A stretch of DNA of 64,000 bases. Source: Sanguibacter keddieii (GTDB taxonomy: Bacteria > Actinomycetota > Actinomycetes > Actinomycetales > Actinomycetaceae). The DNA is taken from the NCBI RefSeq assembly GCF_001064145.1, contig NZ_JVOJ01000010.1, positions 1 to 64,000 on the forward strand. Direction: 5' to 3'. Under the pieces are notes generated by a model, which worked only from the letters and a program-made list of their open reading frames with translations, was not told where the DNA came from and made no database searches. Shown piece by piece: positions 42,661-51,583 of the stretch. Each line of letters begins with the position of its first letter. Position 1 is the first letter of the stretch. The position numbers and the translations under genes are program-made.

Positions 42661-44127
42661 GTGCACCGCAGCCTGGCCCAACGCATCGAGGAATGGTGGG
42701 ATTCCAAGCCACTATCCGCGCAGCTCGTCACGCTCATCACGTTGCTCCTAGCCATCGGACTGTCCCTGTCCGGCACGGTCATGATCGGCCTCCTCCAGCG
42801 CCACCTCACCTCTCAGATCGACGACCAGCTCGTCGCCACGGCGCACACCATGCAGATTTCCGGGTCAGCGGCGACATTCTCCGCCGACGGCCAGGGCGGC
42901 ATCCCCACCCTCTACTACATCCACATCCATGGCACCGACGGGGGCGACCGCTACTTCTACTCCGAGGACACCCTCGAAGCCTCGGGCAAGCCCCAGCTGC
43001 CCGAACTCGTCGACACGAACTCCGCGCCCGTCTCCTCCTTCCGCACCCTCCCGGTCACCGTCTCCTCGTCCAAGGCCGGCTTCGGCTGGCGTGCCCTCGT
43101 CGTCCCCGTGTACGAGCAGGACTCCGGACTGTTCTCCGGATACATGACAATCGCGCTGCCCCTCTCGGATATGCAGCACACCCTGCGCACCACAGCCTCG
43201 TACTTCACGGTCGCCGGCACCATCATCGTCCTCATCGGGGGCTGGACCGGGCGCGTCCTCGTGCGCCGCGCGCTCCTCCCCCTGCGTTCCATCGAATCCA
43301 CCGCCGGAAAAATCGCCGCCGGCGACCTGACCAAGCGCGTCACCCCGCACCCGCCCACGACCGAGGTCGGCTCACTCTCGCTCTCCCTCAACGCCATGCT
43401 CACCCAGGTCGAGCAATCCTTCGAAGCCCGCCAGGCCTCGGAACAAAAGATTAAGCGATTCGTCTCCGACGCCTCCCACGAGCTGCGCACCCCTCTCGCG
43501 GCAATCTCCGGCTACTGCGAGCTCTACGCCATGGGCGGCGTGCCCGCCGAGCGCATCGACGAAGTCATGGGGCGCATCGCCTCCGAATCCTCACGCATGG
43601 CCACGCTCGTCGAGGACCTCCTCACCCTCGCCCGCCTCGACGAAGGACGCCCCCTCGAGATCACCGAGATCGACCTCGTCAAGCTCGCAGACAACGCCGT
43701 CTTCGACCTCCAAGCCCTCGACCCCACGCGCACGGTCGGACTCACCGGCATCAACAGCCGCACTCCCCCGATGACGCTCATCGTCCCCGCGGACCGCGAC
43801 CGCATCTCGCAAGTGTTCACCAACCTCATCGGCAACATCGTGCGCTACACCCCCGAAGGCTCCCCCGTCGAAATCGCACTCGGACGCAGCGGGGACACCG
43901 CCATCGTCGAACTGCGCGACCATGGGCCCGGCATCGACGAAACTGACCGCGGACGCGTCTTCGAACGTTTCTACCGCGCGGACACATCGCGCAACCGCAA
44001 GTCCGGCGGATCCGGCCTCGGCCTCGCGATCGTCTCCGGCATCCTCACAGCTCACAAGGGCAACGCCTCGCTCACCAAGACAAAAGGCGGCGGCCTCACC
44101 GTCCGCATCGAGCTCCCAGCAGCGTGA
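42661..44127 (+). CDS. Sensor histidine kinase, HAMP/HisKA type
   Basis: The 488-aa protein starts with GTG at 42661. It has a membrane helix (about 17-40), an extracytoplasmic sensor of about 130 residues, a second helix (about 175-195) and a HAMP segment (RSIESTAGKIAAGDLTKRV). Next are the H-box VSDASHELRTPLAAISGY with the phosphorylated histidine, and a HATPase_c domain with N-box QVFTNLIGNIVRYTPEGSP and G-boxes DHGPGIDE and SGLGLAI. It is a complete kinase, adjacent to its partner regulator. The stimulus is not known; the sensor shows no recognised fold. Confidence 0.94.
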   Translation: MHRSLAQRIEEWWDSKPLSAQLVTLITLLLAIGLSLSGTVMIGLLQRHLTSQIDDQLVATAHTMQISGSAATFSADGQGGIPTLYYIHIHGTDGGDRYFYSEDTLEASGKPQLPELVDTNSAPVSSFRTLPVTVSSSKAGFGWRALVVPVYEQDSGLFSGYMTIALPLSDMQHTLRTTASYFTVAGTIIVLIGGWTGRVLVRRALLPLRSIESTAGKIAAGDLTKRVTPHPPTTEVGSLSLSLNAMLTQVEQSFEARQASEQKIKRFVSDASHELRTPLAAISGYCELYAMGGVPAERIDEVMGRIASESSRMATLVEDLLTLARLDEGRPLEITEIDLVKLADNAVFDLQALDPTRTVGLTGINSRTPPMTLIVPADRDRISQVFTNLIGNIVRYTPEGSPVEIALGRSGDTAIVELRDHGPGIDETDRGRVFERFYRADTSRNRKSGGSGLGLAIVSGILTAHKGNASLTKTKGGGLTVRIELPAA

Positions 44128-44207
44128 AAGAGGTAACGCACCGGTCAGCACACACGGCTTTTTCGCTCAGTCTTCGCCAGTTCTCGCCTGACAGTTTCAC
44201 GAAATCC

Positions 44208-44230
44208 ATCGGGATTATCCCCGATTTTTT
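44208..44230 (+). terminator. Rho-independent terminator of the two-component operon
   Basis: A 6-bp stem (atcggg / cccgat) with a six-base loop is followed at once by a run of six T (44225-44230), the clearest T-tract terminator in the window. Confidence 0.85.
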
Positions 44231-44301
44231 ACCAACGAACGTGACCTTTGCTCAAAAGCGCACTAGCATAGCTGGGTATCCCTCAACAAGGAGAGTGGCC
44301 C

Positions 44302-45264
44302 ATGGGTGCACAAGCACCTCAGTGGCTGCTGACGTCCTTCGTCGACGCCATGCAGCAAATCGGCGCAACCGCGACCGACACAGACCTCGAACATGAGGGC
44401 ACCGACCTCATGCAGCGGTGGAGCGCGCCCAACCGGCAGTTGCACAACCTGCGTCGGCTCATGAACACGCTGACCCACATTGATGAAATCTCGTCGTCCG
44501 CGCACGACCCCGACATCCTGCGCGTCGCCGCGTGGTACCACGGCGCCTTCCTCAACAAGGCGCTCGAGATCAAGCTCGGTGGATTCCAGGCGAACTTCGC
44601 CTCCACCCGATGCATCGATCACGCGCACAACCGCCTCACCAACCTCGGCGTGCCCGAGGAGGTCGTCGCCCGCGTCGACGAGCTGATCGCATTCCTCACA
44701 CGCCGCCGCGCACCTCGCACCGACTTCGACGCGCAGGTGCTCGTCGACGCCGACCTGGCAGGCCTGGCCTGCAGCCCGCAGGACTACAAGAAGCTCCGCA
44801 CGTCGCTGCGCGCCGAACTCAGCGAGCTCGACGACCTGCAGTTCACCAAGGCACGCATGGCGCTCGTCAAGAAGCTGCTCAGCTACGAGACGATCTACCA
44901 GTCCCCCCTCGGCTCCGCATGGGAGGACACCGCCCGCGCGAACCTCGAGGTCGAACTGACGCGCCTGGAGCGAGACAAGACCCAGCTGTGCCAGGCAGCC
45001 CAGGCCGAGGACACGGACGACACCGAGGAGGCGGACGACACCGAGGAGGTCATGGAGGACTCCACGACGACGACCGGCACGCTGATCATCAAACGCCGCT
45101 CGATCAAGAAGCGCGTCCCCGTCGCTTCCGCGGACGACGAGGTCACCTCCACCGGCGTTCTTCCGCGCAAGATCGAGGAAGACACCGGCTCGAACGAGAT
45201 CGAGGAGGCGACCTCCTCCCTCGAGTCCGCCGTCGAGTCCCTGGATCTGCCTACCTCCGACTGA
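44302..45264 (+). CDS. HD-superfamily-like protein with altered HD pair and acidic/Thr-rich tail
   Basis: Residues 1 to about 225 of the 320-aa protein resemble the predicted metal-dependent phosphohydrolases of the HD superfamily (WSAPNRQLHNLRRLMNTL, then AAWYHGAFLNKALE, VVARVDELIAFLT and VLVDADLAGLACSP). In the family the second motif usually contains His-Asp; here it reads His-Gly at AWYHGAF, so metal catalysis may be lost. The remaining residues form an acidic, Thr/Ser-rich tail (EDTDDTEEADDTEE, STTTTGTLIIKRRS) unrelated to the enzyme core. ATG at 44302 follows AAGGAGAG. It appears monocistronic. Confidence 0.6.
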   Translation: MGAQAPQWLLTSFVDAMQQIGATATDTDLEHEGTDLMQRWSAPNRQLHNLRRLMNTLTHIDEISSSAHDPDILRVAAWYHGAFLNKALEIKLGGFQANFASTRCIDHAHNRLTNLGVPEEVVARVDELIAFLTRRRAPRTDFDAQVLVDADLAGLACSPQDYKKLRTSLRAELSELDDLQFTKARMALVKKLLSYETIYQSPLGSAWEDTARANLEVELTRLERDKTQLCQAAQAEDTDDTEEADDTEEVMEDSTTTTGTLIIKRRSIKKRVPVASADDEVTSTGVLPRKIEEDTGSNEIEEATSSLESAVESLDLPTSD

Positions 45265-45282
45265 CGAGGCCACGGCTGCTTT

Positions 45283-45402
45283 GTGCGCCCGTGGGCGGCG
45301 GGCCGCCCACTCGCCGTCCGCGCCGCGAACCTTCGGCTCCGTGCGTCGACTCGTTGTCCGGCCAGGCCCCGCCACCGCCCACGGGCACCGCAGCCTGGCC
45401 CA
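45283..45402 (-). repeat. GC-rich structured intergenic repeat, copy C
   Basis: On the minus strand this segment reads gctgcggtgcccgtgggcgg, then ggcggggcctggccgg, a central hairpin, and ends gccgcccacgggcgcac. Its two ends are inverted copies of each other. It matches copies A (48588-48703) and B (61552-61661) over most of its length. The 553-bp gap from 45265 to 45817 holds this repeat, copy D and the DnaA-like boxes; no gene is seen. Confidence 0.8.
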
Positions 45403-45476
45403 GCATGATGTCGCATGTGCCCTTGGCTCCACGGATTTTCCAGGCGCCCTCCAAACCTGTGGAGGCTGGCCACTGT

Positions 45477-45579
45477 GCGTGCCCGTGCGCGGCGGGCCGC
45501 CCGCGAGACTAGGCAACCTCGCTTCGCTCGGTGCCGCGTCTCGAAGCCCGGCCTGGCCCTGCCGCCACCCACCAGCACA
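45477..45579 (-). repeat. GC-rich structured intergenic repeat, copy D (diverged)
   Basis: On the minus strand it reads ggtgggtggcggcagggcc, then aggccgggcttcgag, a changed centre (cgagcgaagcgag hairpin) and the terminal part gcgggcggcccgccgcgcac. The ends match the other copies, while the middle has diverged. Confidence 0.7.
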
Positions 45580-45689
45580 ACCATGCCTCACGCCCAGCCA
45601 TCACGCACGTCATTCCTGCATCCAGCCCCACGGCACCGCAGCCAAGCCCTCAGCAACGTACCCGTCAGCTGCGCAGGCATACCTCGTGG

Positions 45690-45728
45690 CTATCCACAGG
45701 CACTTTTCACGTCGGGCAGTTATCCACA
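45690..45728 (+). promoter_or_regulatory. Two DnaA-box-like sequences upstream of WXG100 gene
   Basis: ctatccaca (45690-45698) and ttatccaca (45720-45728) lie 30 bp apart in the same direction. The second is the perfect consensus DnaA box and the first has one change. They lie 90-130 bp before the WXG100 start. Without dnaA or dnaN nearby there is no reason to call an origin. Confidence 0.45.
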
Positions 45729-45817
45729 GGGCTTCGTTTCCACCTGGATCACACGTCGTCACGCGCGTAGCGTCTTTGTCGACGGACCCACCCGGGGTCC
45801 CACAAAGGAGTGACATC

Positions 45818-46111
45818 ATGACCGCATACGCCGTCGACGCCGAACAAATTGCTGCCGCCTCCGCGCAGGCCTGCACGACCGCATCCACCATCCGCACCGA
45901 GGTGGACACGATGATGGCCCAGCTGCTCGCCCTTCAGGACACGTGGACCGGCGGGGCACAGGTGAACTTCCAGGCGACTATCACCCAGTGGCAGGGCATC
46001 CAGGCCCAGACACACGACGCCCTGGACGCGATCTCCTCGCAGATGCAGGTCGCGGCCTCCACCTACGCCGACGCAGAAACTCATTCCGCATCCCTGTTCG
46101 CGGGGGTCTGA
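45818..46111 (+). CDS. WXG100-family (ESAT-6-like) small protein
   Basis: The 97-aa protein is a helical hairpin with the WXG motif at DTWTGGAQ (about residue 46), the typical mid-position, and length near 100. Such proteins are exported by type VII (ESX) secretion systems as dimers or act as partners to larger effectors. ATG at 45818 follows AAAGGAG with eight bases between. No EccC or other ESX gene, LXG toxin or partner is nearby, so it is an orphan in this window. The C-terminal export motif Y-xxx-D/E may be read in TYADAE near residue 85. Confidence 0.9.
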   Translation: MTAYAVDAEQIAAASAQACTTASTIRTEVDTMMAQLLALQDTWTGGAQVNFQATITQWQGIQAQTHDALDAISSQMQVAASTYADAETHSASLFAGV

Positions 46112-46188
46112 CAACCGCGCCAGACACCCCTGTTCCCGAGAGGAGAGCACCGGCCTCGTCTCACGCCTGCGCAGACAGACAGAAACGC

Positions 46189-46222
46189 CTGGGGGCGGGA
46201 CCCTCACGAGTCCCGCCCCCAG
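46189..46222. terminator. Hairpin terminator between WXG100 gene and groEL
   Basis: A perfect 13-bp stem (ctgggggcgggac / gtcccgcccccag) with an eight-base loop lies 26 bp from the groEL stop and 78 bp from the WXG100 stop. The genes converge, so it can serve both. Confidence 0.85.
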
Positions 46223-46247
46223 GTGGATCAGCTTAACGCCGAGCGGC

Positions 46248-47948
<1,701 letters not shown>

Positions 47949-47965
47949 TCATCGAACCGGTGGTC

Positions 47966-48027
47966 TTATCACTCTCCATGTCGGAGTGCTAACTAAGATT
48001 TTGGCACTCACCACCCCAGAGTGCAAG
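47966..48027 (-). promoter_or_regulatory. Two CIRCE (HrcA) operators upstream of groEL
   Basis: On the minus strand 47992-47966 reads TTAGCACTC, nine bases, GAGTGATAA, one base off the consensus. A second site at 48001-48027 on the plus strand reads TTGGCACTC, nine bases, GAGTGCAAG, with some mismatches. The proximal one is 90 bp before the ATG. Two CIRCE sites in tandem suggest tight heat-shock repression by HrcA. Confidence 0.88.
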
Positions 48028-48140
48028 GCGAGGTCACGGGGCTTGAGTCCGCTGCGCTCAGGGCGTAATGACCAACGATGAGGCCGGGCGGGCCAACTAA
48101 GCGCGCCTGTACACCGGTGCCGCCAGCGTAGACGTCGGAG

Positions 48141-48180
48141 GGCCTGGCGGTGCCGCTGGGCGGCGGCGGGACCTGTGGAG
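48141..48180 (+). repeat. Partial copy E of GC-rich intergenic repeat
   Basis: This stretch (ggcggtgccgctgggcggcg then gcgggacctgtgg) matches the left third of copies A and B only. The rest is different. The 980-bp gap from 47877 to 48856 holds CIRCE sites, this piece, the 42-bp-period repeats and copy A; no gene is seen. Confidence 0.5.
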
Positions 48181-48403
48181 CGCGCAGGGTGTTGCGACCC
48201 CGACCGCCTGACACTTCTCAACGCAGCATGACGGCACGCAGTGCACACCCTGCCGTGCCGGTCGAACACGGGCATCGCTCACGCACGGGCAAGGTCCATC
48301 ACCCAGCATCGACGCGATGCTTACCCACCTAGTGGCGTCTGGACCCTACAGGCGGCTACATTAAGCCACCTATGCGCACGAGGCGCGACAACGTGGCGAC
48401 ATT

Positions 48404-48566
48404 GAAACCAACAACACCACTGCTCACCCCCAACAAGGGACTGCTGAAACCGGCATCACCTCTGCACCCGAAAAATGCACCAAAAACACCCATTTCGCAC
48501 CCGCAAAGGCGATGGCGGTTTCATTCGAGGCTCGGCCAGCACCCGCAAAGGCGATGGTGGTTTCAG
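48404..48566. repeat. Four imperfect 25-27 bp repeats: two direct, two inverted, 42-bp period
   Basis: Related blocks start at about 48404 and 48446 (gaaacc..catcacc..gcaccc) and, on the other strand, at 48497 and 48539 (gcacccgcaaaggcgatg then gtggtttc). In each direct pair the copies are 42 bp apart. The last two share 24 of 26 bases. The first is weakest. The inverted arrangement could form a large hairpin. Confidence 0.6.
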
Positions 48567-48587
48567 ACCGGCCCACCTGGCCGACAG

Positions 48588-48703
48588 GGCCAGACTGCGG
48601 CACCCATGGGCGGCGGCGGGGCCTGGCCGGGCTTCAATCCGACGCGCCGAGCCAAAGGCTCGCAGCGCGGACGGCTCGCGGGCGGGCAGGCCCCGCGGCG
48701 GCC
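48588..48703 (+). repeat. GC-rich structured intergenic repeat, copy A
   Basis: It begins ggccagactgcggcacccat, continues gggcggcggcggggcctgg, has the hairpin cgagccaaaggctcg at 48648-48662, then gcgcggacggctcgcgggcg. It matches copy B in nearly all of the first 90 bp and then diverges at its right end. The terminator of the LytR_C gene lies about 110 bp to the right. Confidence 0.85.
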
Positions 48704-48810
48704 GGAGATCTGTCGGGGCAACAAGCAAAAGCAGGAAAGCAGCCGCCCAGCGGCACACACAGCAAGCACACGCGACGCCCGCAACACCCGTGGGACCACA
48801 TACAACAAAA

Positions 48811-48837
48811 CCGCCCGGCCCCACAGGGGCCAGGCGG
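48811..48837 (-). terminator. Hairpin terminator after LytR_C gene
   Basis: A 12-bp stem (ccgcccggcccc with complement, one mismatch) and a three-base loop lie 20 bp beyond the stop at 48857, followed on the minus strand by TTTTGTTGTATG. Its sequence resembles the terminator at 61693-61723. Confidence 0.85.
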
Positions 48838-48856
48838 CTCAGCCAGTATCAGTGAC

Positions 48857-49435
48857 TCATCGCAGGATCACGACGATGTCGGGGTCTCCGAGGCCGCTCT
48901 CCTGGCGCACGTCGGAAATACCCAGCTTGGCGGCAACGTCCTTCGCGGTTCCCTCCATGCGGGGATCCTCGTAGAACACGGTGGAGATCTGCGTGGCCCA
49001 ACCGTCAGCGTTCGCGGCGGAAGTGCCCGCATACCCGGCCTGGTTCAGGATCTGAGCCTGCTGGCTGGCGTATCCCTGGGTACCGGTTCCGTTGAGGACC
49101 TGGATGACAGCTCCATGGTCGGGCTCGGACGAAGCCGACGGGGAGGAGGAGCTGGCGGAAGGCGTGGGCTCTGCGGACGCGGTGGGCTCGGCTGTGGGCG
49201 TCGCTGAGGGAGCGGCAGCGCTCGGGGTGGTCGCGGCGGGACTGGGCGCGTTGCTGACAGTAGCCTGCTGGCGCGACAGGGCGGTCGCCGCTGCCCATCC
49301 GAGGGCCGGAACGATCACGAGGATGGCCAGGAAAGGCCAGACGTTCTTCCACTTGGACGGCTTGGGGCGGTGCATGCCGACGGGCATATCTTCGCCGGCG
49401 CGGTCAAATTCATCCCTGGGGTACTGAGAACTCAC
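48857..49435 (-). CDS. Membrane-anchored protein with LytR C-terminal (LytR_C) domain
   Basis: The 192-aa protein has a short cytoplasmic basic part, one membrane helix (about 33-52, VWPFLAILVIVPALGWAAAT) and a Ser/Ala/Pro/Thr linker to about 108. A LytR_C domain ends it (HGAVIQVLNGTGTQGYASQQAQ, then TVFYEDPRMEGTAKDVAAKLG). The LytR_C domain is often found attached to LCP transferases, which bind wall polymers, but here the catalytic domain is absent. The start is GTG at 49435. It is divergent from ung and probably acts in the envelope. Confidence 0.88.
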   Translation of the reverse strand: MSSQYPRDEFDRAGEDMPVGMHRPKPSKWKNVWPFLAILVIVPALGWAAATALSRQQATVSNAPSPAATTPSAAAPSATPTAEPTASAEPTPSASSSSPSASSEPDHGAVIQVLNGTGTQGYASQQAQILNQAGYAGTSAANADGWATQISTVFYEDPRMEGTAKDVAAKLGISDVRQESGLGDPDIVVILR

Positions 49436-49521
49436 GCGTTCAGACTATCGGAAAAGAAGGAGTGAGGCGCGGGTGGCGCGCGGGGAATGTGGCGTGGCCT
49501 GTGCGGCATTAGGCTGGTGCT

Positions 49522-50232
49522 ATGAGTGAACACAATCCGCGCCCGTTGGCTGAGTTGATTGATCCGGGCTGGGCTCGGGCGCTGGCTCCGGTGGAGGGGC
49601 GCATCCACGAGTTGGGCGCAATGTTGGCAGCCGAGGTCGAGGAGGGGCACGGCTACCTACCTGCGGGCACGGATGTTCTCCGTGCCTTCACGTACCCGTT
49701 CGACAAGGTGAAGGTTCTCATCGTCGGGCAGGATCCGTATCCGACGCCGGGGCACGCGATGGGACTGTCGTTTTCGGTGCACCCGGGCGTGGCGTTGCCC
49801 AAGTCGCTCATCAACATTTTCCGCGAGTTGAGCGAGGACATGGGTGTTCCCGCTCCGACATCGGGCGACCTGACGCCGTGGAGCGAGCAGGGCGTGTGCC
49901 TGCTGAATCGCGTGTTGACGGTGCGCCCGGGCGCTCCCGCATCGCATCGAGGCCGGGGCTGGGAGGAGGTGACGCAGTGCGCGATTGACGCCCTGGTGGC
50001 CCGGAAGCGTTCGGATGGCTCGCGCGCTCCCCTCGTAGCGATTCTGTGGGGTAAGGACGCGCAGTCGCTCGCGCCGCGTCTGGGCGACACGCCGATTATT
50101 GCGTCCGTCCACCCGTCGCCGCTCTCGGCGTATCGAGGATTTTTTGGGTCGAAGCCATTTTCGCGCGCGAATCAGCTGTTGGAGGCGCAGGGCGCGTCGG
50201 GCGTGGATTGGTCGCTCGGCACTTCTCATTGA
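49522..50232 (+). CDS. ung: Uracil-DNA glycosylase, family 1
   Basis: The 236-aa enzyme removes uracil from DNA. It has the catalytic water-activating loop [20 protein letters not shown] (aspartate in GQDPYP, about residue 73) and the minor-groove loop [15 protein letters not shown], with the usual histidine. ATG at 49522 is the standard start. It is a single gene, with tRNA-Thr convergent downstream on the other strand. Confidence 0.96.
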   Translation: MSEHNPRPLAELIDPGWARALAPVEGRIHELGAMLAAEVEEGHGYLPAGTDVLRAFTYPFDKVKVLIVGQDPYPTPGHAMGLSFSVHPGVALPKSLINIFRELSEDMGVPAPTSGDLTPWSEQGVCLLNRVLTVRPGAPASHRGRGWEEVTQCAIDALVARKRSDGSRAPLVAILWGKDAQSLAPRLGDTPIIASVHPSPLSAYRGFFGSKPFSRANQLLEAQGASGVDWSLGTSH

Positions 50233-50304
50233 CGAGGCCGCGGCACCTCATCCGATCAGGTGGGGTGTGCTGCGGCTGCGGTGCCGCGATGAGGCATTCC
50301 GTGG

Positions 50305-50377
50305 AGCCGGCTATCGGACTCGAACCGATGACCTGCTGTTTACAAGACAGCTGCTCTACCAACTGAGCTAAGCCGGC
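50305..50377 (-). tRNA. tRNA-Thr (anticodon UGU)
   Basis: The minus strand folds as a cloverleaf with acceptor stem GCCGGCT/AGCCGGC. The anticodon stem GCTGT/ACAGC has loop CTTGTAA, giving anticodon TGT (reads ACA). The T arm contains GGTTCGAGTCC. The discriminator is T, and CCA is encoded at 50302-50304, unlike in the tRNA-Arg of this window. Confidence 0.94.
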
Positions 50378-50541
50378 GGCGGACACTAGTGTGCCACAGG
50401 TAGGGGCTCGTGCGCGCGGGCGGGCCGGATCGCCGTCGACAAGCGCGCACCGACGAGGTTCCCCATTGCGCGCTGCAGGGGCCCGGCGTGCGCCTCCAGG
50501 ACCTCCACTGCGCGCCACAGATGTGAAGGGCACGACAAACA

Positions 50542-50580
50542 AGTGAGGGGTGGGACCGCCACGCGGTCCTACCCCTCACT
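50542..50580 (-). terminator. Hairpin terminator after DsbA-like gene
   Basis: An 18-bp stem (agtgaggggtgggaccgc and complement, one G-T pair) with a three-base loop lies 11 bp past the stop at 50591. It is followed by TGTTTGTCG on the minus strand. Confidence 0.85.
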
Positions 50581-50590
50581 GATTGAAGGC

Positions 50591-51523
50591 TCAGTTGGAG
50601 CTGTCGGTCGTCTCGGAGCTCTGGGCTTCGCCGGTGCCGCTCTGGGAGGGCTCGGTGGCCTCGGGGGCCGGGGTTTCGGTGGTGCCCTGGCTCGCGGAAT
50701 CGGTGATGCCGAATGCGCTCGCGATGCTCTGGCGCAGCTCACCCAGCTGGGTGCCGAGCGGGATCACGGTGGAGTGGTCCTTGACGAGCTCGGGGGTGCC
50801 GAGGCTGCCATCACGACCGTTGTAGCCCGCGTTCTGCCAGGCGGTGGTCGATGCCTTGAGGTAGTCGTCGACGGCGTTGACCGGGAAGGTGTCGATGACG
50901 TCGGAGGGGACGCCGACCTCGGCGGCGATCACCTTAACCTGCTTCCAGGAGGCGTCGAGGTTCTGGACGACGGTGCCGTTGGAGGCCTGGAACTGGGAGC
51001 GGAAGTATGCGAGCAGGGCGTGGTGGAAGTCCACCCACTTGTCGGGTGCCTTCTGCGCGACGACGAGCGATGCGCTGGCCGCGGGCTTCAGGTAGTCCAT
51101 ATCGACGGTGATGACCGGCTGGAGCTCAATGTTGTAGTGACCTTCGGCGGCCCAGGTGGTGAGGTCCTTGCCCATGTATGCGTCGAGGTCGGCGCACGCG
51201 TGGCAGGAGTAGTCGAAGTACTCGGTGAGGGTGGGCAGGTTCGGGTCCGCCTCGGCGACGACGCCGTTTGCGTTGACGATGATCGGGCGTCCGTCGGCGT
51301 ACGCGCCGAGGACGTCGGAGGCGTTGACGTTGCGGGCGGCGTTGACCTGCGCCTGCTGCTTCCAGATCACGCCGCCGACGGCTGCGACGACCGCGAGGAC
51401 GATGACTGCGACGGCGGAAACGACGATGATGCGGGTGCGGCGGTCAGCGCGCTCCTGCGCCTGGCGCATCTGGGCGGCTTTCGCGCGCACGGGATCGACG
51501 GCCGGCTTCTTCTTCTGAGCCAT
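50591..51523 (-). CDS. Membrane-anchored DsbA-like thioredoxin-fold protein, CHAC motif
   Basis: The 310-aa protein has a basic cytoplasmic start, a membrane helix (about 32-53, IIVVSAVAVIVLAVVAAVGGV) and a thioredoxin-fold domain outside the cell. The redox motif is Cys-His-Ala-Cys in FDYSCHACADLDAY (about residue 108); the usual helical DsbA insert follows (FHHALLAYFRSQFQASNGT), with STPELV-type GTPELVKDHSTVIPLG cis-proline loop. The last 35 residues are an acidic Thr/Ser/Glu tail. It is related to actinobacterial disulfide-forming oxidases such as MdbA, though the motif differs (CHAC). ATG at 51523 fits. Confidence 0.85.
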   Translation of the reverse strand: MAQKKKPAVDPVRAKAAQMRQAQERADRRTRIIVVSAVAVIVLAVVAAVGGVIWKQQAQVNAARNVNASDVLGAYADGRPIIVNANGVVAEADPNLPTLTEYFDYSCHACADLDAYMGKDLTTWAAEGHYNIELQPVITVDMDYLKPAASASLVVAQKAPDKWVDFHHALLAYFRSQFQASNGTVVQNLDASWKQVKVIAAEVGVPSDVIDTFPVNAVDDYLKASTTAWQNAGYNGRDGSLGTPELVKDHSTVIPLGTQLGELRQSIASAFGITDSASQGTTETPAPEATEPSQSGTGEAQSSETTDSSN

Positions 51524-51583
51524 GGACTCACCTTCCGAAAGTAGTTGAATATTGTAAGAGTATCGGGCGCAGCATGACCGCGC

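Noticed and set aside
44263-45591. Long minus-strand frame across the HD-like gene and the repeats
   Set aside because: It reads through intergenic repeats, and its peptide has no recognisable domain.
45690-45728. Replication origin
   Set aside because: Two DnaA-like boxes alone are not enough. There is no dnaA, dnaN, rpmH or AT-rich unwinding region nearby.
45265-45817. A possible small gene within the spacer
   Set aside because: All open frames run through the structured repeats and lack a ribosome site or recognisable protein.
48404-48566. CRISPR array
   Set aside because: There are only four units, with mixed orientation and imperfect repeats, and no cas genes.
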